Origin: Streptomyces sp. V4I2
GTDB lineage: Bacteria > Actinomycetota > Actinomycetes > Streptomycetales > Streptomycetaceae
DNA length: 64,000 bases
Reading direction: 5' to 3'
Assembly (NCBI RefSeq): GCF_030817655.1
Contig: NZ_JAUSZM010000003.1
Coordinates: 8,432,001-8,496,000 of the forward strand
Shown: piece after piece, positions 9,535-19,775 of the stretch
Layout: each line of letters begins with the position of its first letter
How positions within the stretch are numbered: position 1 is the stretch's first letter
Position numbers and translations under genes: made by a program
Notes under the pieces: model-generated
Databases searched by the model: none
Told to the model about the DNA's origin: nothing
Seen by the model: only the letters and a program-made list of their open reading frames with translations

Positions 9535-11205
9535 ATGACGACCGCGACGGAGCTCTTCCGCAGCGCGCGGGACTTCCTGCTGGAACACCGCGAGGACTAC
9601 GCCACGGCGTACGAGGGTTTCGACTGGCCCCGCCCGCAGCACTTCAACTGGGCGCTGGACTGGTTCGACGTCATCGCGGACGGCAACGACCGCACCGCCC
9701 TGCACATCGTCGAGGAGGACGGCTCCGAGATCCGGCTCTCCTTCGCCGACCTGTCCGAGCGGTCCAACCGGGTCGCCAACCTGCTGCGCGAGCGCGGGGT
9801 CGGTGCCGAGGACCGGATCCTGGTCATGCTGGGCAACCAGGCCGAGCTGTGGGAGGTGGCGCTGGCGGCGATGAAGCTGCGGGCGGTCGTCATCCCGGCG
9901 ACCCCGCTGCTCGGCCCCGCCGACCTGCGCGACCGGGTCGAACGCGGGCGCGTGCGACACGTCCTCGTCCGGGCCGAGGACACCGCCAAGTTCGACGACG
10001 TGCCCGGCGACTACACGCGCACCGCCGTCGGCGGCCTCCCGGAGGGCTGGCAGCCGTACGAGGACGCCCACACCGCCTCCGCCGACTTCCTGCCCGACGG
10101 GCCCACCCTCGCCGACGACCCGCTGATGCTGTACTTCACCTCCGGTACGACGGCCCGCCCCAAGCTCGTCGAGCACACCCACGCCTCCTACCCGATCGGG
10201 CATCTGGCGACCATGTACTGGATCGGCCTGAAGCCCGGCGACGTGCACCTGAACATCTCCTCGCCGGGCTGGGCCAAGCACGCCTGGTCCAACCTGTTCG
10301 CGCCGTGGAACGCGCAGGCGACGGTCTTCCTCTACAACTACACGCGCTTCGACGCGTCCCGGCTGATGGCCGAGATGGACCGGGCGGGCGTCACCACCTT
10401 CTGCGCCCCGCCCACCGTGTGGCGCATGCTCATCCAGGCCGACCTCACCCAGCTGCGCACCCCGCCGCGCGAGGCCGTGGCGGCCGGCGAACCCCTCAAC
10501 CCCGAGGTCATCGAACAGGTCCGCCGGGCCTGGGGCGTCACCGTCCGGGACGGCTTCGGCCAGACCGAGACCGCCGTCCAGGTCTCCAACAGCCCCGGGC
10601 AGCCGCTGAAGACCGGTTCCATGGGCCGTCCCAGCCCCGGGTACCGGGTGGAACTGCTCGACCCGGTGTCCGGTGCGCCCGGTGCGGCGGAGGGAGAGAT
10701 CGCCCTCGACCTCTCGACGCATCCCGTCGGCCTGATGACCGGCTATCACGGCGACCCCGACCGTACGGCGGAGGCGATGGCGGGCGGCTACTACCGGACC
10801 GGGGACATCGGCAGCCGAGATGAAGACGGATATGTCGTTTATGTCGGACGGGCCGACGACGTCTTCAAGGCCTCCGACTACAAGATCAGCCCTTTCGAGC
10901 TGGAGAGCGCGCTGATCGAGCACGAGGCGGTCGCGGAGGCGGCCGTGGTGCCCGCCCCCGACGAACTGCGCCTGGCCGTGCCCAAGGCGTACGTCGTCCT
11001 CGCGGAGGGCTGGGAACCCGGCCCCGACACCGCGAAGGTGCTGTTCGAGCACTCCCGCGAAGCACTCGCGCCCTACAAGCGCATCCGCCGCCTGGAGTTC
11101 GCGCCCCTGCCCAAGACCGTCTCCGGCAAGATCCGCCGCATCGAGCTGCGCGAGGCCACGGCGGCCGGGTCGGACGCCGAGTACCGCGAGGAGGACTTCC
11201 GGTGA
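9535..11205 (+). CDS. AMP-dependent acyl-CoA synthetase (acetyl/medium-chain type)
   Basis: This is a 556-residue member of the ANL adenylate-forming superfamily. It carries the phosphate-binding motif YFTSGTTARPKLVEHTH (TSGTT core), the DGFGQTET A5 motif, YRTGDIGSRDEDGYVVYVGR (A8 hinge region) and the C-terminal catalytic Lys motif PKTVSGKIRR. It activates a carboxylate with ATP and CoA. The N-terminal FDWPRPQHFNWALDWFD resembles acetyl-/acyl-CoA synthetases of the medium-chain family. ATG 9535 follows a strong GAGGAGG at 9524-9530. It overlaps the next synthetase by 4 bp, so the two are translationally coupled. The exact substrate cannot be read from sequence. Confidence 0.92.
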   Translation: MTTATELFRSARDFLLEHREDYATAYEGFDWPRPQHFNWALDWFDVIADGNDRTALHIVEEDGSEIRLSFADLSERSNRVANLLRERGVGAEDRILVMLGNQAELWEVALAAMKLRAVVIPATPLLGPADLRDRVERGRVRHVLVRAEDTAKFDDVPGDYTRTAVGGLPEGWQPYEDAHTASADFLPDGPTLADDPLMLYFTSGTTARPKLVEHTHASYPIGHLATMYWIGLKPGDVHLNISSPGWAKHAWSNLFAPWNAQATVFLYNYTRFDASRLMAEMDRAGVTTFCAPPTVWRMLIQADLTQLRTPPREAVAAGEPLNPEVIEQVRRAWGVTVRDGFGQTETAVQVSNSPGQPLKTGSMGRPSPGYRVELLDPVSGAPGAAEGEIALDLSTHPVGLMTGYHGDPDRTAEAMAGGYYRTGDIGSRDEDGYVVYVGRADDVFKASDYKISPFELESALIEHEAVAEAAVVPAPDELRLAVPKAYVVLAEGWEPGPDTAKVLFEHSREALAPYKRIRRLEFAPLPKTVSGKIRRIELREATAAGSDAEYREEDFR

Positions 11206-12797
11206 GCGAGCTCTCGTACACGCACGGAACGAGCGGGACGACCCTGCTCGGCGACACGATCGGGGCCAACCTGGACCGGGCGGTGGCCACCTGGCCGGAC
11301 CGCGAGGCCCTCGTCGACGTGCCGTCCGGACGGCGCTGGACGTACGCCCGGTTCGGCGCGGACGTCGAGAAGCTGGCGCACGCCCTGCTCGCCGCCGGGG
11401 TCGCCAAGGGCGACCGGGTGGGCATCTGGGCGGTCAACTGCCCCGAGTGGGTGCTCGTCCAGTACGCCACCGCCCGCATCGGCGCGATCATGGTGAACAT
11501 CAACCCGGCGTACCGCACGCACGAGGTCGAGTACGTCCTCAAGCAGGCCGGCATCTCCCTGCTGTTCGCCTCCGTCAGCCACAAGACGAGCGACTACCGG
11601 GCGATGGTCGACCAAGTGCGCGGCAAGTGCGGTGAGTTGCGCGAGGTCGTGTACATCGGCGACCCGAGCTGGGACGCGCTGCTCGACCGCGCGGTCCCCG
11701 ACGTCCGGTACGAGGACCTGTCCTGCGACGACCCGATCAACATCCAGTACACCTCGGGCACGACGGGCTTCCCCAAGGGGGCCACGCTCTCGCACCACAG
11801 CATCCTCAACAACGGTTACTTCGTGGGGGAGTTGATCGCCTACAGCGAGCAGGACCGGGTCTGCATCCCGGTGCCCTTCTACCACTGCTTCGGCATGGTG
11901 ATGGGCAATCTCGCCGCGACCTCGCACGGCGCCTGCATGGTCATCCCGGCCCCGTCCTTCGACCCGGCGGCGACCCTGCGCGCGGTCCAGCAGGAACGCT
12001 GCACCTCCCTGTACGGCGTCCCGACCATGTTCATCGCGGAGCTGAACCTCCCCGACTTCGCGACCTACGACCTGTCCTCCCTGCGCACCGGCATCATGGC
12101 GGGCTCGCCCTGCCCGGTGGAGGTGATGAAACGGGTCGTCGCCGAGATGCACATGGCCGAGGTCTCCATCTGCTACGGCATGACCGAGACCTCCCCGGTG
12201 TCCCTGCAGACCCGCCGGGACGACGACCTGGAACACCGCACCGCCACGGTCGGCCGCGTCCTGCCGCACATCGAGGTCAAGGTCGTCGACCCGGCGACCG
12301 GCGTCACCCAACCCCGGGGCACCGCAGGCGAGTTGTGCACTCGCGGCTACAGCGTGATGCTCGGCTACTGGGAGGAACCCGAGAAGACCGCGGAGGCCGT
12401 CGACCCCGGCCGCTGGATGCACACCGGCGACCTGGCCGTGATGCGCGAGGACGGCTATGTCGAGATCGTCGGCCGCATCAAGGACATGATCATCCGGGGC
12501 GGCGAGAACATCTACCCCCGCGAGATCGAGGAGTTCCTCCACGCCCACCCGAAGATCGCGGACGTCCAGGTCGTCGGCGTACCCCACGAGCGGTACGGCG
12601 AGGAGGTCCTCGCCTGTGTCATCGCGCGGGACCCCGCCGACCCGCCGACGCTGGAGGAGCTGCGCGCCTTCTGCGAGGGGCGGTTGGCGCACTACAAGAT
12701 CCCGAGCCGGCTCCAGCTCCTGGACTCCTTCCCGATGACGGTGTCCGGGAAGGTGCGCAAGATCGAGCTGCGGGAAAATCACGCGGCGCGCGGCTGA
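11202..12797 (+). CDS. AMP-dependent acyl-CoA synthetase (fatty-acid--CoA ligase type)
   Basis: The 531-residue product starts at GTG 11202 within the GTGA overlap of the upstream gene. It shows YTSGTTGFPKGATLSHH, the A5-type CYGMTETSPVS, HTGDLAVMREDGYVEIVGR, GGENIYPREIEEFL and PMTVSGKVRKIELRE, all hallmarks of FadD-like ligases. Together with the preceding synthetase it forms a two-gene acid-activation operon facing two LuxR-type regulators. Two tandem, divergent-specificity ligases may handle different chain lengths. The role is probably entry of carboxylic acids into beta-oxidation or biosynthesis. Confidence 0.93.
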   Translation: MSELSYTHGTSGTTLLGDTIGANLDRAVATWPDREALVDVPSGRRWTYARFGADVEKLAHALLAAGVAKGDRVGIWAVNCPEWVLVQYATARIGAIMVNINPAYRTHEVEYVLKQAGISLLFASVSHKTSDYRAMVDQVRGKCGELREVVYIGDPSWDALLDRAVPDVRYEDLSCDDPINIQYTSGTTGFPKGATLSHHSILNNGYFVGELIAYSEQDRVCIPVPFYHCFGMVMGNLAATSHGACMVIPAPSFDPAATLRAVQQERCTSLYGVPTMFIAELNLPDFATYDLSSLRTGIMAGSPCPVEVMKRVVAEMHMAEVSICYGMTETSPVSLQTRRDDDLEHRTATVGRVLPHIEVKVVDPATGVTQPRGTAGELCTRGYSVMLGYWEEPEKTAEAVDPGRWMHTGDLAVMREDGYVEIVGRIKDMIIRGGENIYPREIEEFLHAHPKIADVQVVGVPHERYGEEVLACVIARDPADPPTLEELRAFCEGRLAHYKIPSRLQLLDSFPMTVSGKVRKIELRENHAARG

Positions 12798-12927
12798 ACC
12801 GTCCGCCAGACTGTCGCGATGATCGGCAGACGCATCACCCACCGCATGGCGGACGGCATACGAGTACCCGGGACCTGGCGGCTCTGAACCGACCGAGTCG
12901 GGTGGTGGGTGGGCGAAGGCCGGGGGT

Positions 12928-12976
12928 CCAGGGGGGTGGAGCCCCCTGGTACGGGGGTCGAAGGGGCAGCGCCCCT
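12928..12976. repeat. Paired GC-rich hairpins downstream of the ligase operon
   Basis: Two perfect stems lie in tandem: CCAGGGGG/CCCCCTGG (12928-12949) and AGGGGC/GCCCCT (12962-12976). This arrangement of GGAGCCCC-type hairpins is a dispersed intergenic element seen in many Streptomyces. Here it separates two converging genes and probably acts as a terminator. Confidence 0.6.
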
Positions 12977-13027
12977 GCGGTGAGTGTCGAGGGCTGAGGG
13001 GTTCGGCGCGAGCGAACAACGCGCACG

Positions 13028-13708
13028 TCATGCCCCGTCGGCATCCAGGTCGTCCGCGTGGCTGTTCACCGCCTGCGGCGTGCCGGTGAGGTCGAGGACG
13101 AACAGCGGAATCCCCAGCACGTCGGCGCGGGCGCGGGCGTCGGGGGAGAAGCCGGCGAGGGAGAAGTAGACGCAGGACGTGGACTCCGTCATGGCCGTCA
13201 GCCACAGGCACTCCACGTCGCGCAGGGTCGCCGGGCGTACGGTCGGGTCGACCTGGACCAGCAGGCCGCGCGCGGCGAGGCCGATGCCGGACGGGGGCCG
13301 CTGGTCGGCCCGGCGGATGTCCCGGTAGCCGAGCCAGCGCAGATAGAGGGCGGCCGCGGTGACCGCGTCGCGGGCGGTGCGGATCGCGACGGGCTGGAAG
13401 ACGCGACGCCGGGCCGGGGCGGCGGCCCGGGGGCTCGGCGCGGCCGACGGCCCGGCCACCGGGATGCGCAGCACCGCCCCGCAGCCGCAGCCCAGCTCCG
13501 GGTACGGCCACTGGGTGCGGCGGCCGCAGGCCTCGCACCGCACGACGACCCAGTCCTCGTCCCAGGCACGATGGGCGACCGCGGTGACCGCCCCGTGCTC
13601 GTCGAGCGCCGGGGCGACGGGCACCCCGCACACGCAGGGATACGACGATGCCTCGTAGACGTGCTCGCGTCTGCAGGCCGGGCAGCACACCGACACGCTC
13701 TCGGACAT
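13028..13708 (-). CDS. Hypothetical protein with N-terminal zinc ribbons and a restriction-endonuclease-like domain
   Basis: The product is about 226 residues. The N-terminal half contains CxxC pairs (CCPACRREHVY, PCVCGVP, CEACGRRTQW, GCGCGAVLRIP) suggesting one or two zinc ribbons. The C-terminal half (YLRWLGYRDIRRADQRPPSG, GLLVQVDPTVRPATLRDVECL, VYFSLAGFSPDARARADVLG) has the order of Mrr-like restriction-fold proteins. In those, a core Asp...Gln-x-(Lys/Asp) site is usual; here QVDPT replaces the usual QxK, so catalysis is doubtful. ATG 13708 is used; ATG 13717 is closer to GGAGG and remains possible. It is divergent from gcl and shares its regulatory region. The function is unknown. Confidence 0.6.
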   Translation of the reverse strand: MSESVSVCCPACRREHVYEASSYPCVCGVPVAPALDEHGAVTAVAHRAWDEDWVVVRCEACGRRTQWPYPELGCGCGAVLRIPVAGPSAAPSPRAAAPARRRVFQPVAIRTARDAVTAAALYLRWLGYRDIRRADQRPPSGIGLAARGLLVQVDPTVRPATLRDVECLWLTAMTESTSCVYFSLAGFSPDARARADVLGIPLFVLDLTGTPQAVNSHADDLDADGA

Positions 13709-13780
13709 GGCCCCCATCGTCCTCCAGGCGACCCCCGCTTGTCCCTCTCTTGACGGCCTTCGCCCGCCCACTTACATTGC

Positions 13781-13816
13781 TTCCAGATAGTAGAAAATAC
13801 TTTCCACATTACGGAA
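13781..13816 (+). promoter_or_regulatory. Tandem AllR-type operators upstream of gcl
   Basis: TTCCACATTACGGAA (13802-13816) fits TTCC-N7-GGAA. A degenerate copy TTCCAGATAGTAGAA (13781-13795) lies exactly 21 bp upstream, two helical turns away on the same face. The same spaced pair recurs before hyi, aceB and allR. This supports binding by the IclR-type repressor encoded at 62220-63014. Confidence 0.7.
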
Positions 13817-13902
13817 TTCGTTGTGGAGAGAGAAGACACGGGAAGTGCTCACCGCGGGGCGCGACGGGAGTGCGGATCCGACAGCCGAAGCAGGAGTACT
13901 CG

Positions 13903-15687
<1,785 letters not shown>

Positions 15688-15720
15688 CGCCGGGCGGCAG
15701 CACTGCCGTCGGTCACTCAG

Positions 15721-15753
15721 GGGCGGCCCGGCCGAGAGGCTGGGCCGCCCTTT
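15721..15753 (+). terminator. Rho-independent-like terminator after gcl
   Basis: GGGCGGCCC (15721-15729) pairs with GGGCCGCCC (15742-15750) across a 12-nt loop and is followed by TTT. It lies 33 bp after the gcl stop. Confidence 0.75.
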
Positions 15754-15888
15754 CGCGTGCGCGGCATGAGCCGACGTGCCCGGTGCCCGGTCCGAGCGGC
15801 CGTGTACTCGCACCCGGAGCGGCCTGATCTCCGTGCGCACGGAGCCCCCTACGTACGACCGGTGGCGTACGTGTCGTGTCCGACGGGC

Positions 15889-16134
15889 TCACTGCTCGTG
15901 GTGCTCGGAGAGTCCCGGCCAGTCGTCGGGGCCGCCGCCCTGCCATTCGATGATGTCGCTCTCCTCGACCTCGACCTGGTCGAGGTCCGCGAGGCGCAGG
16001 AACTCGACCACGTCGTCCAGGTGCGAGGCGACGCCGAGGTTCTCGTCGTCCCAGGTCACGCGCCGGGAGCCGTCCAGGGCGGGGGCGTGGACCACGATGT
16101 GCGGGTGCTGCGTGGGGTGTGCCGGAGGTGCCAT
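15889..16134 (-). CDS. Small conserved hypothetical protein
   Basis: This is an 81-residue acidic protein (MAPPAHPTQHPHIVVHAP ... DDWPGLSEHHEQ). It contains HLDDVVEFLRLADLDQVEVE, a likely helix, and no membrane segment or recognised domain. ATG 16134 follows CAGGAG at a reasonable distance; the upstream extension of the open frame lies in hairpin sequence. It sits between gcl and the hyi-glxR operon and ends convergently with gcl. No function can be assigned. Confidence 0.6.
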   Translation of the reverse strand: MAPPAHPTQHPHIVVHAPALDGSRRVTWDDENLGVASHLDDVVEFLRLADLDQVEVEESDIIEWQGGGPDDWPGLSEHHEQ

Positions 16135-16199
16135 GCCTTCAGGCTCCTGCGGGCGGGGCGGATCCGCACCCCGGAGTGCCCCCGCACCTCCCGGATACG

Positions 16200-16245
16200 C
16201 CGGTGAGCGCCGGATGCGGGACCGTCCGCATCCGGCGCTCACCGG
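16200..16245. terminator. 20-bp perfect inverted repeat
   Basis: Arms at 16200-16219 and 16226-16245 match perfectly over 20 bp with a 6-nt loop. It lies about 280 bp beyond the glxR stop in the direction of transcription and just upstream of the small hypothetical gene. It is probably the operon terminator or an insulating hairpin. No T tract follows on either strand. Confidence 0.6.
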
Positions 16246-16528
16246 GGATCCTGGGACCGCGGCGGTTGCGACGGAGCCCGGGACGCCCTTCCCTCAGGTC
16301 GAGAAGAGGGTCCCCGGTCCTTCACCACCGCACTGGCTCGCACGCCGCCGCGGTCCTTGCCCTGCCCGCGCCCGTATGACCGGTCGACCACCCCTCATCC
16401 GGGTCGCCGGTGGTCGGGCGCGGGCAGGGAGTTCGGGGCACGCTGGAGTGGATTCCGGGCGGCGCCGACGCCTGGGCGCGACAGGACAGTTGTCAGCACC
16501 GACGCCGCCCGGAGCTTGGGGGAGGGCG
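16246..16528. other. Intergenic stretch, no gene recognised
   Basis: Between the 20-bp hairpin and the glxR stop I see no ORF with coding character and no T-rich terminator. Several frames are open only because of high GC content. Confidence 0.5.
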
Positions 16529-17446
16529 TCAGACCTGGGCGCCGGACAGGCGCTCCACCGCCCGCAGCAGTGCCGAGTGGTCGAGCCCGCCGTCGCCCTG
16601 CGCACGCAGGCTCGCGACCAGCTGGGCGACCACGGCACCGACGGGCAGGGCCGCGCCGACGTTGCGGGCGGCGTCGGTGACGATGCCCATGTCCTTGTGG
16701 TGCAGGTCGATACGGAAGCCGGGCTTGAAGTCGCGGTTCAGGAAGTTGTCCTTCTTGCGCGTCAGCACCGTGGAGCCGGCCAGCCCGCCGTTCAGGACGT
16801 CGAGGGCCGCCTTCAGGTCCACGCCCGACTTCTCCAGGAAGACCACGGCCTCGGCGCACGCCTGGATGTTCACGGCGACGATCAGCTGGTTGGCGGCCTT
16901 CACGGTCTGACCCGAGCCGTGCGGACCGCACAGGACGATCGTCTTGCCGAGCGCCTCGAAGATCGGCTCCGCCTGGTCGAAGTCGGCCTGCTCGCCGCCG
17001 ACCATGATGGACAGTACGGCCTCGACCGCACCGGCCTCACCGCCGGACACGGGCGCGTCCAGGACGCGGATGCCCTTGTCCCTGGCCGCCTTCGCCAGGT
17101 CGACCGAGGTCTGCGGGGTGATCGAGGACATGTCGATCAGCAGGGCGCCGGACCGCGCGTTCTCCAGGATGCCGTCCGGGCCGTACGCGATGGCCTCGAC
17201 GTGCGGGGACGCGGGCACCATCGTGATCACGACGTCGGCGTCCCGGACGGCCTCGGCGATCGAGCCGGCCGCGGTGCCGCCGGCGGCGGTCAGCCGGTCG
17301 AGCTTGTCCTGCTCCAGGGTGAAGCCGGTGACGTCGTAACCCGCCTTGATGAGGTTCTCGGACATCGGGGAGCCCATGATGCCGAGGCCTATCCAGGCAA
17401 TCGCCGGGCGGGTCGGGTGGGAATGATCTGCGAGGTTCGTGGTCAT
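16529..17446 (-). CDS. glxR: Tartronate semialdehyde reductase (2-hydroxy-3-oxopropionate reductase)
   Basis: The 305-residue product belongs to the beta-hydroxyacid dehydrogenase family. The N-terminal dinucleotide fold reads IGLGIMGSPMSENLIKAGYD. The substrate motif is DAPVSGGEAGAVEAVLSIM. The catalytic Lys lies in GSGQTVKAANQLIVAVN, and there is a helical dimerisation domain. It reduces tartronate semialdehyde from Gcl to D-glycerate using NAD(P)H. It is the second gene of an operon, 44 bp behind hyi. Confidence 0.95.
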   Translation of the reverse strand: MTTNLADHSHPTRPAIAWIGLGIMGSPMSENLIKAGYDVTGFTLEQDKLDRLTAAGGTAAGSIAEAVRDADVVITMVPASPHVEAIAYGPDGILENARSGALLIDMSSITPQTSVDLAKAARDKGIRVLDAPVSGGEAGAVEAVLSIMVGGEQADFDQAEPIFEALGKTIVLCGPHGSGQTVKAANQLIVAVNIQACAEAVVFLEKSGVDLKAALDVLNGGLAGSTVLTRKKDNFLNRDFKPGFRIDLHHKDMGIVTDAARNVGAALPVGAVVAQLVASLRAQGDGGLDHSALLRAVERLSGAQV

Positions 17447-17490
17447 GAGGGTGCCTCTCTGACTGCTGTTCTACGTCTGTGAGTTGCCGC

Positions 17491-18348
17491 TCAGCGAGCG
17501 GCTCGGGCCGCGGCCGGCAGCCAGTCGAAGGCCGCCGCGCTCGGACGGTCGCCCGGCTTGTACTCCAGGCCGACCCAGCCCTCGTAACCGGCCTTCGCGA
17601 GCCGGCCGAGGAGGTCTTCGAGGGGGAGCGAGCCCGTGCCCGGCGCGCCGCGCCCGGGGTTGTCCGCGATCTGCACATGGCCGGTCTTCGCGGCGTACCG
17701 CTCGATCACCGACGGCAGGTCCTCACCGTTCATGGACAGGTGGTAGAGGTCCATGAGGAACCGCGCGTTGCCCAGCCCGGACGCCTGGTTGACCTTGTCG
17801 ACGATGCCCACGGCGGCGGGTGCGCTCACCAGCGGGTACCGCGGAGACTCGGGCCGGTTGAGGGCCTCGATCAGCAGGATCGCGCCGATCCGGTCGGCGG
17901 CCCGGGCCGCGAGCACCAGGTTCTCCAGCGCGAGCGCGTCCTGCTCGGCCGGGTCCACGCCCTCGACGCGGTTGCCGTACAGGGCGTTGAGGGCCTTGCA
18001 GCCGAGGGACTCGGCGAAGCCGGCCGCCACGTCGATGTTGGCGCGGAACCGTTCCGACTCCTCGCCCGGGATCGACAGGGCGCCCCGGTCCGGGCCGGGC
18101 AGCTGTCCGGCGTAGAAGTTCAGCCCGGTGAGCTGGACGCCCGCGTTCTCGATCGCCTGCTTCAGGGCGTCGAGCTCGGACCGCTCGGGGGTGGGGGAGT
18201 CGAGCCAGGGCCACCACAGCTCGACCGCGCCGAAGCCGACCGCGGCGGCGGCCGCGGGGCGCTCCAGGAGCGGGAGTTCCGTGAAGAGGATCGACAGGTT
18301 GACGTTGAAGCGCTGCTCTGCGGCTGTGCCCCATTCAGAACCTGGCAT
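17491..18348 (-). CDS. hyi: Hydroxypyruvate isomerase
   Basis: This 285-residue TIM-barrel enzyme starts with RFNVNLSILFTELPLLERPAA. It carries metal-binding acidic residues in ALLIEALNRPESPRYPL-like context (the sequence reads ILLIEALNRPESP) and DLYHLSMNGEDL, plus the C-terminal GWVGLEYKPGD. It interconverts hydroxypyruvate and tartronate semialdehyde, feeding GlxR. It is the first gene of the hyi-glxR operon. A perfect AllR-type operator lies 31-45 bp before its start. Confidence 0.93.
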   Translation of the reverse strand: MPGSEWGTAAEQRFNVNLSILFTELPLLERPAAAAAVGFGAVELWWPWLDSPTPERSELDALKQAIENAGVQLTGLNFYAGQLPGPDRGALSIPGEESERFRANIDVAAGFAESLGCKALNALYGNRVEGVDPAEQDALALENLVLAARAADRIGAILLIEALNRPESPRYPLVSAPAAVGIVDKVNQASGLGNARFLMDLYHLSMNGEDLPSVIERYAAKTGHVQIADNPGRGAPGTGSLPLEDLLGRLAKAGYEGWVGLEYKPGDRPSAAAFDWLPAAARAAR

Positions 18349-18378
18349 GTGGGCCGGCGCTCCCTTCCGTGGTTGTGT

Positions 18379-18414
18379 TTCCGTATTACGGAAGTTAGTT
18401 TCTGCTTAACGGAA
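18379..18414 (-). promoter_or_regulatory. Tandem AllR-type operators upstream of hyi-glxR
   Basis: TTCCGTATTACGGAA (18379-18393) is a perfect palindrome and the best copy in the window. TTCTGCTTAACGGAA (18400-18414) follows 21 bp away, start to start. Placement just before hyi fits repression by an IclR-type regulator. Confidence 0.78.
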
Positions 18415-18455
18415 GACTGCCCGGAATCGGGGAGGAGTGTCAAGAGTGCCCACGC

Positions 18456-18478
18456 AAAAAAAGCCCCCGCGCGGGGGC
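18456..18478 (-). terminator. Intrinsic terminator of the mce operon
   Basis: Read on the minus strand, GCCCCCGC/GCGGGGGC (18463-18478) is a perfect 8-bp stem followed directly by seven T residues (18456-18462). It lies 25 bp after the stop of the last mce-operon gene and is a textbook rho-independent terminator. Confidence 0.93.
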
Positions 18479-18502
18479 ACGGGGGCAGGGCGAACGGACT
18501 GA

Positions 18503-19234
18503 TCACAGGGCGTCGACGGCACTCACCTTCCAGCCCTTGGACGTGCGGGTCACCGTCATCCGCACCCGGTTCAGATCCACGCGGGATCCCGAGACCTGGG
18601 TGCTCCGGGTGACCTGGTTGACGAAGAGCAGGACCGTGACCTTGTCCGGGGAAGCCGATACGACGGAGGCCGTGGCGACCGTCGCCTTGACCACCCCGTG
18701 GTACTTCTCCGCGGTCGGTGCGACCACGGTGGCCGTGGTCTTCCGGTACTCGTCCCGGAACGTCCCGGTCAGATGGCCGCGGGCCCGGGCGAAGTCCCGG
18801 TCCAGGTGCTGGTAGTCGTACGACAGCACGACCGGCGCCGCCTTCCGCGCGGCCGCGAGCGCCTCACCCCGGGCGTCGTCCGCCCGTCGTCCCTCCCGGT
18901 ACTGCCACCCCAGTACGGCGACGGCGACCAGCCCCGCCACGAGCAGGACGCCCATGACCGCGGTGAACAGTCTCCGTCGACGGCGCCCACCCTGCTCCTG
19001 CGGCGCGTCGTCCTCCTCGAAGGCCTCCGGCGACGGCTCCGGCGGGTCGTCCCAGCCGTCCCCCGGGGCCTCGACAAGCACGGTGCGCCCGGTGAGCGGC
19101 GCTTCGTCGGCGGTCGCCGGCCCCGGCTCGCGGTGGCCGCGCTCCGCGCGTCTGGCCGCCGCACGGGCGGCGGCGGTCATGGTGTGCCGGGTGCTCGATC
19201 CGGAGCCGCGGCCCCGCGTCGTCGTCCTCGCCAT
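18503..19234 (-). CDS. Mce-associated membrane protein
   Basis: The 243-residue protein has a long basic, then acidic cytoplasmic N-terminus (residues 1-87). One membrane helix follows (LFTAVMGVLLVAGLVAVAVLG, about 89-109). The extracytoplasmic domain includes LSYDYQHLDRDFARARGHLTGTFRDEY and VTVLLFVNQVTRST, the typical Mas fold related to NTF2/SnoaL. Such Mas proteins stabilise Mce complexes in actinobacteria. It is the last gene of the mce operon, just before the terminator. Confidence 0.85.
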   Translation of the reverse strand: MARTTTRGRGSGSSTRHTMTAAARAAARRAERGHREPGPATADEAPLTGRTVLVEAPGDGWDDPPEPSPEAFEEDDAPQEQGGRRRRRLFTAVMGVLLVAGLVAVAVLGWQYREGRRADDARGEALAAARKAAPVVLSYDYQHLDRDFARARGHLTGTFRDEYRKTTATVVAPTAEKYHGVVKATVATASVVSASPDKVTVLLFVNQVTRSTQVSGSRVDLNRVRMTVTRTSKGWKVSAVDAL

Positions 19235-19274
19235 GCTCGTACTCCTTACTGATGGTGACGACTGATGGTGGCGG

Positions 19275-19775
19275 TCAGCCGACGAACTCGACGTCGGAGG
19301 TCAGCCAGCGGTCGTCCCGCTGCACCAGGTCGAGCCGCAGCCGGTAGGTGCGCGCCTCCCCCTTGGGCACCGCGGTGTTGGTCACCTTGCTGTCGGCGAC
19401 GACCAGGACGCGGGCCGAGTGCTCGTCGGACCGGACGATGCCCGCTTCGAGGACCTGGCCCTGGGACACGGACCTGTTCTCGGCGACGAGTTCGGTCAGC
19501 TGCTCGGTCTGTGCGGCGAACTGCTTCTTGAAGTCGCCGGTGGCGCTCTTGAGCACGTTCGCGCTGTCCCGGTCGTAGTGCCGGTAGTCGAGCGAGGTGA
19601 AGTTCAGCGCCGACTGGCGGGCGGCGGCGAGGATGTCCTGGCGCCGCTGGTCCGCCTCGCGCTGATCGTGGAGGCCGAGGCCCAACCAGGTCGTCAGGGC
19701 GGTGGTGAGGACGGTCGCCACCACCAGCCCCACGGTGAGGGCCCTCTTCATGCCATCGGTCCGACGAGCAGCCAT
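19275..19775 (-). CDS. Mce-associated membrane protein (short form)
   Basis: This 166-residue protein has a single N-terminal membrane helix (RALTVGLVVATVLTTALTTW) and an exported domain (FTSLDYRHYDRDSANVLKSATG ... VPKGEARTYRLRLDL) homologous in pattern to the longer Mas protein next to it. ATG 19775 is supported by AAAGGAG eight bases upstream. It overlaps the end of the preceding mce gene by 28 bp, so translation is coupled. It lacks the long cytoplasmic tail of its neighbour. Confidence 0.82.
   Translation of the reverse strand: MAARRTDGMKRALTVGLVVATVLTTALTTWLGLGLHDQREADQRRQDILAAARQSALNFTSLDYRHYDRDSANVLKSATGDFKKQFAAQTEQLTELVAENRSVSQGQVLEAGIVRSDEHSARVLVVADSKVTNTAVPKGEARTYRLRLDLVQRDDRWLTSDVEFVG

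Noticed and set aside
12928..12976. Possible mobile-element end
   Set aside because: Only two hairpins of a common intergenic repeat are present, with no transposase or target duplication.
11073..13688. 871-codon minus-strand frame across the acyl-CoA ligase and the region after it
   Set aside because: It is antisense to a clear FadD-like gene, has no domain and is rich in shadow-type Arg/Gly/Val composition.
13028..13708. Active restriction endonuclease or defence gene
   Set aside because: The usual catalytic Gln-x-Lys is replaced by Gln-Val-Asp and no methylase or defence partner is nearby.
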